A stretch of DNA of 38,277 nucleotides from Chromatiales bacterium. Its GTDB lineage: Bacteria; Pseudomonadota; Gammaproteobacteria; Chromatiales; Chromatiaceae. The stretch lies in assembly GCA_028278145.1 (NCBI GenBank), contig JANQEV010000128.1, positions 1-38,277 of the forward strand, given 5' to 3'. Below are positions 8,084 to 17,180 of this stretch, piece by piece. The stretch's first letter is position 1, and each line of letters opens with the position of its first letter. The translations under genes were made by a program, and so were the position numbers. The notes beneath the pieces are model-generated. The model did no database searches. It had not been told where the DNA came from and saw only the letters and a list, made by a program, of their open reading frames with translations.

Positions 8084-10930
8084 ATGAATCACGACCTTGC
8101 ATGGAGTTTTGATGTTACAGCCATAGAATGGCTGATCGTACTTGTCCTGCTGGTCATTCTGTCTGTAGTGGGTGCTGTGGTAATGCATCAGTCAGTCAAA
8201 ACATTCAGGAAAAGGAATGATCGCCAGGATGAGTCAGTTTCTGCATCAGAAAGTTGGCACGCTGAAAGTATAAAAAAAATCTTTGACGCATTCGTAACGA
8301 CACCAGATGGACTATCAAAAGAAGAAACAAACAACCGACTCGTCAAATATGGTCCGAATCGACTTCCTGAGCCGAGGGCACGTGGCCCTTTGGTGCGGTT
8401 TTTCTACCAGTTCCACAATGTACTAATTTATGTGCTGATCGCAGCAAGCGCTATCACAGCAATACTGGGGCACTGGGTAGATTCCAGTGTAATTCTGGGT
8501 GTGGTGATTATTAATGCCGTGATTGGATTCGTGCAGGAGGGCAAGGCCGAGGATGCCTTAAGAGCAATTCGGCAGATGCTCTCTCCTAATGCAATGGTCA
8601 TGCGTAATGGCCGACAAATGACGCTCCAGGCTGAAAAATTGGTGCCTGGTGATATCGTTTTGTTGCAATCAGGCGATAAGGTGCCTGCGGACCTACGGTT
8701 ATTTCGAGTCAAGGGATTGCAAATACAGGAATCTGCCCTTACCGGGGAATCAGTGGCGGTGGAAAAGATCACTGATCCTGTGGCACAGGCGGCCGTGATT
8801 GGCGATCGCCGCTGTATGGCCTATTCTGGCACCCTGGTAACCCATGGGCTGGGAACTGGTGTGGTGGTTGCGACCGGCGCACAAACCGAGATCGGTCACA
8901 TCAGTAGACTGGTATCGGAAGTTGAATCGGTGACGACACCACTGTTACGCCAGATGGCCCAGTTTGGGCGCTGGCTTACCATGGCCATTCTGGTGATCGC
9001 TGTAGCTACCTTCGCATTCGGCGTATTGCTACGAGATTATACAGCTACTGGGATGTTTCTTGCCGCAGTAAGTCTGGCGGTTGCTGCGATCCCCGAAGGG
9101 CTGCCCGCAATCATGACCATTACACTGGCGATTGGCGTCCAGCGCATGGCCAGGCGCAATGCCATTATTCGCAAACTTCCTGCGGTTGAAACGCTGGGCG
9201 CCGTAACGGTTATTTGCTCGGATAAAACTGGCACCCTGACTCGCAATGAAATGACGGTTCGTGCGATTGCGACTACCAACTATCGATTTGAGCTTAGCGG
9301 TACGGGCTATGATCCACACGGAGCGATATCGCTGGCGAACAGGGAAATATTTCCGGAAGAACTCCCTCTTTTACAGGAGGTGATTCGGGCTGCGGTACTC
9401 TGTAATGATGCATCACTGGAACAGAATAATAGTAAATGGTTAGTTCATGGAGACCCTATGGAGGGGGCATTGCTGGTGGCAGGTTTAAAAGCTGGGTTAG
9501 ATATAGAGGTAGAGAGTAAACACTATCCACGCACCGATCTCATCCCTTTTGAATCTGAGCACCGCTTTATGGCAACGCTCCATCACAGTCACATGGGTGA
9601 TGCCTTTATCTATCTTAAAGGTGCGCCTGAGCATGTGTTGGAAATGTGTGCTCACCAGAGAGTTGTAGATGGTGACCAGCCTCTAAATAAAAATCACTGG
9701 TTGGCACGTATTGAGGAAATGGCGCAGCAAGGTCAGAGAGTGCTGGCGATTGCGGTCAAACCGGTACGAAATGACCAAATGGAACTCAGTTTCAATGATG
9801 TGGAAAGCGATTTAACATTGCTGGGCTTGTTTGGATTGATTGATCCCCCTCGTGAGGAGGCCATTAATTCAGTGCAAAGCTGTGCTATGGCGGGAATCCG
9901 CGTGAAGATGATTACCGGCGATCACAGTGCTACCGCGCGCGCCATTGCTCGGCAATTGAAACTCGTTAATACCGATGATGTGCTCACCGGGCAAGAACTG
10001 GCATTAATGAGTGAGGATGAGTTGCGACAACGTGTACATGACGTTGATGTGTATGCGCGTGTCAATCCTGAACATAAGCTCCTTTTAGTAACACTATTGC
10101 AAGAACAGGGGTTGATTGTGGCGATGACGGGAGATGGCGTAAACGATGCGCCGGCCTTGAAACGCGCGGACGTGGGTACTGCCATGGGACACAACGGCAC
10201 AGAAGTGGCCAAGGAGGCTGCAGAAATGGTGTTGGCCGATGATAATTTCGCCTCAATCGCACACGCCGTGGAAGAAGGGCGTACGGTTTACGACAATCTT
10301 AAAAAGGCTATCCTTTTCATACTGCCAACGAATGGTGGTGAAGCACTGATTATCCTTGCTGCCATCTTGTTCGGTTTTCACCAACTACCGTTAACGCCAG
10401 TGCAGATACTCTGGGTAAATATGGTGACGGCGGTGACCCTGGCCCTATCGCTGGCATTTGAACCGCCGGAGCATAATGTCATGCGGCGCCCTCCACGCAA
10501 TGCCCATGAACCGATGCTGACATCCCATCTGGTTTGGCGTATTGCATTTGTTTCAGTCATTCTTATGAGTGGGACCTTTTGGCTTTTTCTCTGGGAGATG
10601 GGGCAAGGTGGCAGTATTGAGCATGCACGAACAGTCGCTGTTAACACGCTGGTCATGTTTGAGATTTTTTATCTGTTCAACTCGCGTTATATAACGGAGC
10701 CAGTATTTAACCGGGCTGGGTTAACAGGGAACCGTTATGTGTTGATTGCCATTGGAGTTCTTATCATCTTTCAATTGGGTTTTACTTACCTTGCACCTAT
10801 GCAGTCCTTATTTGGAACGACAGCAATCGATATCAATATATGGTTGCGCATACTGCTCGTCTCCTCCAGCGTGCTATTTTTAGTTGAGTTGGAGAAGTAC
10901 TTTGTGCGGTATCTGGAGAGAAATAAGTAA
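8084..10930 (+). CDS. P2A-like cation-transporting P-type ATPase
   Basis: The 948-residue ATP-driven cation pump of the inner membrane has an extra N-terminal TM segment (about 14-36) before the usual actuator domain (TGES at about 224). It carries the phosphorylation motif DKTGT (Asp380), the hinge TGDGVNDAP (Asp684, Asp688) and about ten core helices. M4 has PEGLP (Glu338), as in Ca2+/SERCA-type pumps. M5 has N750 and E753, and M6 has N779 and T782. The residue aligned with the shared calcium ligand Asp800 of SERCA is Ala783, so at least one calcium site is altered and ion specificity is uncertain. GAAGG before the ATG is the ribosome-binding site. It is divergent from the V-ATPase operon. 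Confidence 0.93.
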   Translation: MNHDLAWSFDVTAIEWLIVLVLLVILSVVGAVVMHQSVKTFRKRNDRQDESVSASESWHAESIKKIFDAFVTTPDGLSKEETNNRLVKYGPNRLPEPRARGPLVRFFYQFHNVLIYVLIAASAITAILGHWVDSSVILGVVIINAVIGFVQEGKAEDALRAIRQMLSPNAMVMRNGRQMTLQAEKLVPGDIVLLQSGDKVPADLRLFRVKGLQIQESALTGESVAVEKITDPVAQAAVIGDRRCMAYSGTLVTHGLGTGVVVATGAQTEIGHISRLVSEVESVTTPLLRQMAQFGRWLTMAILVIAVATFAFGVLLRDYTATGMFLAAVSLAVAAIPEGLPAIMTITLAIGVQRMARRNAIIRKLPAVETLGAVTVICSDKTGTLTRNEMTVRAIATTNYRFELSGTGYDPHGAISLANREIFPEELPLLQEVIRAAVLCNDASLEQNNSKWLVHGDPMEGALLVAGLKAGLDIEVESKHYPRTDLIPFESEHRFMATLHHSHMGDAFIYLKGAPEHVLEMCAHQRVVDGDQPLNKNHWLARIEEMAQQGQRVLAIAVKPVRNDQMELSFNDVESDLTLLGLFGLIDPPREEAINSVQSCAMAGIRVKMITGDHSATARAIARQLKLVNTDDVLTGQELALMSEDELRQRVHDVDVYARVNPEHKLLLVTLLQEQGLIVAMTGDGVNDAPALKRADVGTAMGHNGTEVAKEAAEMVLADDNFASIAHAVEEGRTVYDNLKKAILFILPTNGGEALIILAAILFGFHQLPLTPVQILWVNMVTAVTLALSLAFEPPEHNVMRRPPRNAHEPMLTSHLVWRIAFVSVILMSGTFWLFLWEMGQGGSIEHARTVAVNTLVMFEIFYLFNSRYITEPVFNRAGLTGNRYVLIAIGVLIIFQLGFTYLAPMQSLFGTTAIDINIWLRILLVSSSVLFLVELEKYFVRYLERNK

Positions 10931-11121
10931 TAACTGTACTCCTGGACGGGTACAATGAGGCGGCGATATAGATGTTATTTGCCTCAGCGGTTGTAGCCTC
11001 TGGGCGTACGCTTGCGCCATCAGAAAGCCCAAGAATCCCACCATCGCCTTTTTTAAACATAGCCCCAATTATCCATAATCACTATTTCACCCTGTTTAGT
11101 GTAGGACAGGACTGATCGGCA
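10931..11121. other. Gene-free stretch after the P-type ATPase
   Basis: The 191 bp lie between two convergent genes. The part at about 10965-11055 looks non-random: both strands read open for 60-75 codons, and the end resembles material that could derive from an old mobile element. I could not match it to a known family. No clear terminator hairpin with a T-run was found. Confidence 0.3.
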
Positions 11122-11427
11122 CTAGAGCTTCATGCGTTCCAGAAGGTGTTCCAGATCTTGCGCCAGCGTATCCCAGATGCCCATAGGACCGCTTTTCTCG
11201 ATCATCTCAACTTCCCAGTTTTTATCTAATTTCAATTTCATCTGCTCAAAGTGAGATGTGAGTTCATCGCGCTTCTGCTGCAATTCCTTTAATTTCGTTC
11301 TGATCTCATCATGCTTCGGGGTCTCGGTAATGCCCTGTTCAGCCTGTTCGAGTAGTTCATCGAAATGTTTGAGGCGTGATCCATACTCCAGGATATGCTG
11401 TTCGACCAGTTGGTTTTTACCCGTCAT
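11122..11427 (-). CDS. Small coiled-coil protein, function unknown
   Basis: The 101-residue protein is soluble and nearly all helix: two charged amphipathic helices (about 5-40 and 42-75) with heptad-like Leu spacing, then a C-terminal amphipathic segment with Trp (GIWDTLAQDLEHLLERMKL). The layout is reminiscent of small bacterial stress-response coiled-coil proteins such as the Sll1863 type, but this is a resemblance of shape, not a motif match. A clear purine-rich ribosome-binding site (AAGGAGAG) precedes the ATG. It stands alone, convergent with the P-type ATPase. Confidence 0.7.
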   Translation of the reverse strand: MTGKNQLVEQHILEYGSRLKHFDELLEQAEQGITETPKHDEIRTKLKELQQKRDELTSHFEQMKLKLDKNWEVEMIEKSGPMGIWDTLAQDLEHLLERMKL

Positions 11428-11810
11428 TGGTCTCTCCTTATTTTCCTAGATGAATAGGGTATATTTCTATCTTTAAGCATAGACAAATGTTTGCCACACA
11501 TGTGCAGTAATCCACGTTGATAAAGGTGACTATGAGTTTCGTGGAGTTATTTGCATGTATTCCTAGTCCGTAACTTCTACCATCTGCCTAGCTGATGTGG
11601 CATCATAATTGCGCAGTGAAGCGGCTTCCTTCCAGGTTATTTGACCATTCTGGCACAATCCCCAGCCTCTAGATTATCCATGTCAGTTGGATCTGATATC
11701 AAGCAAGTGTTGAGTGTATGTAGCATATTCTTATATGGCTTTTCCGTTAGTGGAATAGATATGCCAGGGACAGCTTGTAGAACATTCCTGACTATCCTAT
11801 CTTTGTGCGT
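11428..11810. other. Gene-free stretch
   Basis: About 380 bp between divergent genes must contain promoters for both. AT-rich patches occur near 11455-11480. A short minus-strand frame at 11637-11822 has no ribosome-binding site and overlaps the next gene's start, so it is not called. I saw no repeats or RNA genes. Confidence 0.35.
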
Positions 11811-12341
11811 ATGAGTATTCATCGCACCATCTTCTTCATCTATTATCTCATCTTGTTTATGTCGACCGCCTTTGCCGCTGATGTTACTGAGAGCATCAAG
11901 GAGGAAGCAACAAAGAGCGACAAACCCTTTACGACGTTGATCCCATTGGCTTTCAAGATCGACTGCAAATTCGCTGAAAATTCCAAAGCCCTGGACCGTT
12001 TTCTAGAAGTTCTCGAAATAGAGAAGCGCACTGAGGATGATGAGTTAACACAAATCTGCCTTTCAAGCAGTCCTGGTGGTGCGTATAGAAACTTCATGGT
12101 TCGCCGTTTCAAGGACAAGCAGAAAGCAGTCGACATCATACTGGCTTGGGGAGGCGATACCGCACCAGACGAAGGATATTTATTCCTGACCTCGACAGAC
12201 GGCAAGCTGCGGAGGGCCGTCTTCATGAAATACGGCTTTGTTGGCGTGGATCTACCTTACACAGAGGCACATGAACGTTTTGCCATTGCGGTGGAATTCT
12301 GGAAAGGGTGGGAGAAACACTATAAAAACAACGTCGATTAA
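11811..12341 (+). CDS. Secreted protein of unknown function
   Basis: The 176-residue protein has a typical Sec signal peptide: Arg near the start, a hydrophobic core of Phe/Ile/Tyr/Leu, and an AFA-A cleavage site at about residue 23. The mature part has two cysteines (in DCKF and QICL) that could form a disulfide in the periplasm, no membrane segment, and a conserved-looking GGDTAPDEGYLFL stretch. I do not recognise the family. The ATG at 11811 was preferred to a GTG two codons upstream because it gives a normal signal peptide; neither start has a strong ribosome-binding site. Confidence 0.68.
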   Translation: MSIHRTIFFIYYLILFMSTAFAADVTESIKEEATKSDKPFTTLIPLAFKIDCKFAENSKALDRFLEVLEIEKRTEDDELTQICLSSSPGGAYRNFMVRRFKDKQKAVDIILAWGGDTAPDEGYLFLTSTDGKLRRAVFMKYGFVGVDLPYTEAHERFAIAVEFWKGWEKHYKNNVD

Positions 12342-12741
12342 AAATGCAGGATTGTTTTTCTATGTTAACGCTGTACTCCGCCACATGTGGGTTTTCATGT
12401 TATATAACTCCGTATTGATTTCTTTTCGAGGTAGAGTAGGCTGACAGGATGGACCTTGGTGGAGTTGGAAATAGACCTCTGGTTTCGGCCATAAACCGAC
12501 CAAAAAAATCCAGAATTAAAGCGGCCGCTAGCAGCTAAAAAACGGACCCACTTGCATTTAGCTCAAACTTCTAGAGGGTGCCAAATTCGGCCATTGAACA
12601 AACGATTTGGCCCCATCCTTTGCAACTTATTCAGGGCTTCCTTAGAGACCAAGGGCATGTAATACAAATAGGATATAGTCGATGCAGCTATACTTTGAGA
12701 AACATTCTCTGTAATTCAACACACAGTGTATTAATGCCGTA
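12342..12741. other. Gene-free stretch with an odd GC-rich 12-mer
   Basis: The 400 bp have no credible reading frame. At 12521-12532 is GCGGCCGCTAGC, fused NotI and NheI recognition sequences, inside an otherwise ordinary AT-rich region. Nearby A-runs (12501-12507 and about 12537-12542) flank it. The segment at 12595-12650 resembles non-coding insertion-sequence ends in style, but no paired terminal repeat was found. Confidence 0.3.
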
Positions 12742-13410
12742 ATGACAAACTTCAAAAAGCGTTCCTTACACATTCAGCGTTACCTGCTGAGTGGGGTGCT
12801 TACACTAATTCCGCTATGGGTCACCTGGCTGGTTTTCGAGTACGTTTTCAGACAGCTTTCCGAGCTGGGGGCGCCTTGGGTGAGGGCGATCTCCCTCGCT
12901 CTGCGGCAGGAACACCCTGCGGTTGCCCAGTGGCTGCTCGAACCCTGGTTCCAGAACATTCTAGCCGTGTGTCTCATGTTGGTAGGGCTCTATTTAGTCG
13001 GCTGGCTGGCCCATCGAGTAATAGGCCGCCGTCTGCTCAATCTATTCGAACGGCTGGTTGAGCGTCTGCCCATGGTGCAGAACGTCTATGGACTGGTGAA
13101 GAAGCTGATTTCGGCCTTACAGCAGCGGCCTGATAAGGTACAGCGCGTGGTGCTTATCGAATTTCCATCGCCTGAGATGAAGACGGTCGGCTTCGTGACC
13201 CGCACCGTGCGTGACAAGCACAGCGGTAGGGAGTTGGCTGCGGTCTATGTGCCCACCACCCCCAATCCCACATCCGGCTACCTGGAGTTGGTGCCGGTTG
13301 AGCGCTTGGTTTCCACCGACTGGAGCATCGATGAAGCGATGAATTTCATCATATCCGGCGGCGCGGTTGCACCGGACCAAGTCCCATATTCCAGGGAAGA
13401 TGACAATTGA
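12742..13410 (+). CDS. DUF502 family membrane protein
   Basis: The 222-residue inner-membrane protein has two TM helices (about 14-36 and 70-92), and the N-terminal LSGVLTLIPLWVTWLVFEYV is the DUF502 hallmark. A cytoplasmic domain follows, with the family motif around VQNVYGLVKKLISAL and a VYVPTTPNPTSGYLELVP segment, also diagnostic. The molecular role of DUF502 is not established. No strong ribosome-binding site precedes the ATG. It is convergent with the slipin/NfeD unit, and its codon use seems a little more GC-rich than the neighbours upstream. Confidence 0.9.
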   Translation: MTNFKKRSLHIQRYLLSGVLTLIPLWVTWLVFEYVFRQLSELGAPWVRAISLALRQEHPAVAQWLLEPWFQNILAVCLMLVGLYLVGWLAHRVIGRRLLNLFERLVERLPMVQNVYGLVKKLISALQQRPDKVQRVVLIEFPSPEMKTVGFVTRTVRDKHSGRELAAVYVPTTPNPTSGYLELVPVERLVSTDWSIDEAMNFIISGGAVAPDQVPYSREDDN

Positions 13411-13536
13411 CCATAGGTTCTTTGAACCGAATGGTAGTTATTTAAAGGGCTCGTGGCGGATTTAGTTTAAATCAATAAAGGGAAATCAGCCGGTATTCAG
13501 AAAGTCTCAAATGTGTCGATGTCAGACATCAACACC
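13411..13536. terminator. Convergent intergenic region with near-perfect palindrome
   Basis: The 126 bp lie between the convergent DUF502 and slipin genes. A GGTTC-TTT-GAACC hairpin follows the DUF502 stop (about 13416-13428). At 13513-13535 an 11-bp arm GTGTCGATGTC and its near complement GACATCAACAC surround one base, immediately past the slipin stop. Neither hairpin has a proper T-run, so factor-independent termination is possible but not typical. Confidence 0.35.
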
Positions 13537-14286
13537 CTATTTTCTACCCTCCAAGATTGATTGGAGAAGATCCATAGGGAGCGGGAACACAATGGTATTG
13601 CTTTTATCACTGGAAATCTCAGTTAAGGTCTGCAGATAGCGCAGTTGTAACGATTCTGGCTGCTCGGCCAAGACATTTGCCGCTGCACGCAGCTTCTCTG
13701 AAGCCTGCATCTCACCTTCGGCATGGATGACCTTGGCACGTCGCACACGCTCGGCCTCGGCCTGTTTGGCCATGGCGCGGATCATCCTTTCATCCAGATC
13801 GACATGCTTCAACTCCACATTACTGACCTTGATCCCCCAGGCATCGGTCTGTTGGTCAAGTATATTCTGGATATCGGAGTTAAGTTGTTCCCGGGCGGCC
13901 AGCATGTCGTCCAGTTCGTGCTGACCCAGAACCGAGCGCAGGGTAGTCTGGGCCAGTTGACTGGTTGCCTCATAATAATGTTGGACCTGGATCACGGCCT
14001 TTTCAGGATCGAGCACCCGGAAGTAGATCACCGCATTGACCTTGACCGAGACGTTATCGCGCGATATGACATCCTGTTCCGGCACGTCCATCACTACGGT
14101 GCGCAGGTCCACACGTACCATCTGCTGGATGATCGGGACCACAATGATGAGGCCCGGTCCTTTAACTTTCCAGAAACGTCCCAGGGTGAAGATCACCCCG
14201 CGCTCGTATTCCCGCAGGATGCGTAAGGCGGTGATAAGCAGGAAGATGAAAAAGGTGGCAACTATATATCCCACGTATGCAAGCAT
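13537..14286 (-). CDS. Slipin / stomatin-like SPFH protein
   Basis: The 249-residue protein has one N-terminal membrane helix (about 2-22), then an SPFH/band-7 domain (about 25-190) with the familiar [12 protein letters not shown] and [20 protein letters not shown] segments. A coiled-coil region rich in Ala/Glu/Arg (about 185-225) drives oligomerisation. Slipins form large membrane-associated rings and partner with NfeD proteases. Its ATG follows the nfeD stop directly with no spacing, so the two are translated together. The length is normal for bacterial slipins. Confidence 0.94.
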   Translation of the reverse strand: MLAYVGYIVATFFIFLLITALRILREYERGVIFTLGRFWKVKGPGLIIVVPIIQQMVRVDLRTVVMDVPEQDVISRDNVSVKVNAVIYFRVLDPEKAVIQVQHYYEATSQLAQTTLRSVLGQHELDDMLAAREQLNSDIQNILDQQTDAWGIKVSNVELKHVDLDERMIRAMAKQAEAERVRRAKVIHAEGEMQASEKLRAAANVLAEQPESLQLRYLQTLTEISSDKSNTIVFPLPMDLLQSILEGRK

Positions 14287-15651
14287 TTAAGTATCCTCCT
14301 TTTGTTGTGATTCCGGTGTGACATTCAGAATCAGTCCGTCAATGGATGTGATGCGGACCCGCTGGCCCTTGTGCAGTGGGGATTGGGTATGGGCTTGCCA
14401 CAACTCACCATGGGCCCGCACCTGCCCCTCGTGATTGAACTCTTCTAACACCTCGGCCTCCAAACCGATGAGCTGTTCCGCTCCGCTGACTACGACCTGT
14501 CTGCGGGCCTTGATAGCCATGCCGATAACAAAAGCGAAAAGGGCGGCGCTGACCAGGGCGAAGGCGCCTATGAGTGGCAGCGAGATACCGTAACCCGGAA
14601 TATCGGTATCGATCAGGATGATGGAACCGAAGACAAAGGCCACTATGCCACCGATACCCAGAATACCAAAACTTGGTTCAAAGGCTTCAGCAACCATCAG
14701 CGCCACTCCAAATAGGATTAGAGCCAGCCCGGCGTAGTTGATCGGCAGTACCTGGAAGGCATATAGGGCCAGAAGCAGGCAGATGGCCCCTGCCACTCCA
14801 GGCAGGATACTGCCTGGATTGGAAAATTCGAATATTAGGCCGTAGATACCAAGCAGCATCAGGATGTAGGCGATATTAGGATCGGTGATCACTTCCAGTA
14901 TGCGGCTACGCCAGTCCGGCACTTGATGCCTGAGAACCAGGCCTTCTGTGTCCAGCGTAAGTTCTTTTCCAGGCACATCGATCTTGCGTCCGTGCAACTG
15001 CTTCAAAAGATCGGTCATATTTTTAGCCATGAGGTCGATAACACCATGTTCCAGTGCTTGCCCGGCATTGAGGCTGGCAGCCTTGCGCACCGCCTGCTCA
15101 GCCCAGTCGGCATTGCGGCCGCGCAGCTGGGCCAGCCCGCGGATATAGGCGACGGCATCGTTGACAAGTTTGCCCTCCATTGCGCTTTTCGGAGACTTTT
15201 GGCTGTTCTCTTTCTTACCTTCCGCTGGTGGCTTATCGGTCTGGGGTGGGGTCCGGTCCGGTGCGATGGAGACTGGGGTGGCCGCTCCCAGGTTAGTGGC
15301 CGGTGCCATGGCTGCCACATGGCTGGCATAGAGGATATAGGTACCGGCGCTGGCAGCGCGGGCACCACTTGGTGCGACATAGGTGACTACCGGCACCGCC
15401 GACGCAAGGATCGCCTTATTGATGTCGCGCATGGAGTGGTCTAGGCCGCCAGGCGTATCAATGCGCAGAATGATCAATTCCATCTGTTCCTCACTGGCGC
15501 GTTCCAGGTTACGCTGGACATAATCACGGGTGGCGGGGCCGATAGTGCCGTCGATATCCAGCCAGATCCCTTGCTTAGCTATAGGGGGTGTCTGCTCCGC
15601 CAGGAGGATAAAGGGAAAAACAAATAGCAGTAACAAACGCAGGTAAGCCAT
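14287..15651 (-). CDS. NfeD-type membrane serine protease (ClpP-like domain)
   Basis: The 454-residue protein has a signal peptide (1-18) and a ClpP-class protease domain with nucleophile Ser101 in ARAASAGTYIL and probable catalytic Lys161 before LVNDAVAYIRGLAQLRGRN, equivalent to the Ser-Lys dyad of archaeal 1510-N. A charged Pro/Lys linker at about 131-158 is followed by four to six TM helices (about 255-385) and a C-terminal OB-fold NfeD domain (about 390-450). The family cleaves the hydrophobic C-terminus of stomatin partners. The adjacent slipin downstream is the expected partner, and the stop abuts the slipin start. Confidence 0.93.
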   Translation of the reverse strand: MAYLRLLLLFVFPFILLAEQTPPIAKQGIWLDIDGTIGPATRDYVQRNLERASEEQMELIILRIDTPGGLDHSMRDINKAILASAVPVVTYVAPSGARAASAGTYILYASHVAAMAPATNLGAATPVSIAPDRTPPQTDKPPAEGKKENSQKSPKSAMEGKLVNDAVAYIRGLAQLRGRNADWAEQAVRKAASLNAGQALEHGVIDLMAKNMTDLLKQLHGRKIDVPGKELTLDTEGLVLRHQVPDWRSRILEVITDPNIAYILMLLGIYGLIFEFSNPGSILPGVAGAICLLLALYAFQVLPINYAGLALILFGVALMVAEAFEPSFGILGIGGIVAFVFGSIILIDTDIPGYGISLPLIGAFALVSAALFAFVIGMAIKARRQVVVSGAEQLIGLEAEVLEEFNHEGQVRAHGELWQAHTQSPLHKGQRVRITSIDGLILNVTPESQQKEDT

Positions 15652-15906
15652 CGGTTATCTTTCTTGCTATCTATAGGAATAAGCTTAGACCTATATGATA
15701 GGGTGCGCTATACGCAGCTTGTCATATATCCGTAGCGTAATCACTGTGTGCTTACTATCCGTGGAATGTAAGAGTAATGGTATATATTACTACTGTGATT
15801 AAACACAGGCTAATGCATAAGACAAAATTTAATCATGGTTATATCATCGGCCTTAAGCTGCAAGATATTGAAGTTGCGCATGTCTGCAAAAAGGACAAAC
15901 TGATTC

Positions 15907-16674
15907 ATGCTGAGAGTGCTGTTAGTTATCTTATGGCTTGCTGTTCTTGGAATAGATCAAAGCCAGAGCGCTGAACCTCAGCCGCCCTGTGGGAGGCAGA
16001 GTCAGCCGGCTTATCCAAAGCAGCCAAGCATACTGAAGATCCAGATCTGGAAAAAGGGAGACCTTGCCCCAGACTGGAAACCAGCAGCCTGTACCGGATG
16101 GCAAGACCAAGAGTTCTCCATCATGCTGGCCGCGACCGCACGCTTTAGAAACCCCAGAGGGATCCGGGGTATCCTGGAAAAATTTGCTAAGGTCTCAACA
16201 CTTTCAGGTCTTCGCTACTGGTCGGTCAGACGAGACAAGTGGACCACCTTGATCGATGAGGCCTATGCCCTGAAAGGTCCGTCCCGGAACCAGCGCCGTA
16301 AGGATTTTGCACCCCATGAACTGCAGGTCGGCCGCGACTACTACTATTGGCAAAAGGAGCAAACCACGGCGGGTAAGATTATCTACCGTTTCAGGCTTCG
16401 GGAGAGGAGCCCTAGGCGACTGGTTGTGGCCATGGAGAATGCAAGCCCAGGTAAATTTCTTGGAATCACTGCCTTGGGGGCAGGGAAAGCAAAATACCTC
16501 TACTTCTTCGAACGCCTGAAAGGTGGGGTATGGGGCTATTACAGTCTTGCCAGGATCAAGCGGCAGCACAGCTGGCTCTCGATTCCACATGCTTCTTATG
16601 CAAACCGGGCAACGGCTGTGTTTCGCCACTTCACCGGCTTACGCGAAGGGGACTTGCCGATTATTAGTGAGTGA
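15907..16674 (+). CDS. Secreted protein of unknown function
   Basis: The 255-residue protein has a signal peptide (MLRVLLVILWLAVLGID, cleavage near SQSA-E at about residue 22) and so is likely periplasmic. The mature protein is basic, with many Arg/Lys and aromatic residues (DYYYWQKEQ and KYLYFFERLKGGVWGYY), and two cysteines (residues about 28 and 62). The WSVRRDKWTTLIDEAYAL and HASYANRATAVFRHFTG segments look conserved, but I do not recognise the family. The 255-bp region before it (15652-15906) is AT-rich and should hold divergent promoters for this gene and nfeD. Confidence 0.72.
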   Translation: MLRVLLVILWLAVLGIDQSQSAEPQPPCGRQSQPAYPKQPSILKIQIWKKGDLAPDWKPAACTGWQDQEFSIMLAATARFRNPRGIRGILEKFAKVSTLSGLRYWSVRRDKWTTLIDEAYALKGPSRNQRRKDFAPHELQVGRDYYYWQKEQTTAGKIIYRFRLRERSPRRLVVAMENASPGKFLGITALGAGKAKYLYFFERLKGGVWGYYSLARIKRQHSWLSIPHASYANRATAVFRHFTGLREGDLPIISE

Positions 16675-16803
16675 CCTTACTGTCACTTATCAACTACGGA
16701 TAGGGTATCCCCAAACTGTATTTAGGAGTCTGTCGGCTATTCTTTGCTGCTGGGCAGGGCGACATTGCACTATTACCTGGCGGCGAAGCGGCTGGTAGTA
16801 TGT

Positions 16804-17079
16804 TTACTCTTTTTTTACCTGGCAGGCTAAAAGCGCCTCTCGCCAGTTGTCCAGTAATACCTCATGTGCCACAGCGTCGTCACCACCCCGGAGCAAAATC
16901 TCCTTGTTAGCAGTGAGTCTTACCGTTTCCCAGCCCCCAACCACGGCACATTCGACCTTTATCTCCCATTGCCCTTCCAGCGGTTCAATCTCAAACAGAT
17001 AAGCATCAAGTTTGAGCTCATCGAGGATCCTGGTAACAACCTCGCGCGCTTGAGCGAGTTCGGTAATTGATAGAGACAT
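16804..17079 (-). CDS. Small protein of unknown function
   Basis: The soluble alpha/beta protein has 91 residues with this start: an N-terminal helix (SITELAQAREVVTRILDELKL) is followed by strands (EGQWEIKVECAVVGGWETVRL) and a C-terminal helix with Trp (LLDNWREALLACQ). The ATG at 17079 was chosen over one 18 nt upstream because GGAG lies at the right distance only from the inner start. It is divergent from the GTPase gene at 17181. I do not recognise the family. Confidence 0.65.
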   Translation of the reverse strand: MSLSITELAQAREVVTRILDELKLDAYLFEIEPLEGQWEIKVECAVVGGWETVRLTANKEILLRGGDDAVAHEVLLDNWREALLACQVKKE

Positions 17080-17180
17080 GCTTCTGGCTCCGTTCATTCC
17101 AATTCGATAATTGGAATATACTCCATATACTAGAGAAATGAGCCATCGGTTTTGATCGCATTAATCGTCAGGAATCTGAT

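Noticed and set aside
7859..8188. Minus-strand frame of 109 codons over the P-type ATPase start
   Set aside because: It overlaps the start of a certain gene on the other strand, has low-complexity His/Gln-rich translation and no ribosome-binding site.
11637..11822. Minus-strand frame of 61 codons
   Set aside because: It lacks a ribosome-binding site and overlaps the start of the next gene; no family recognised.
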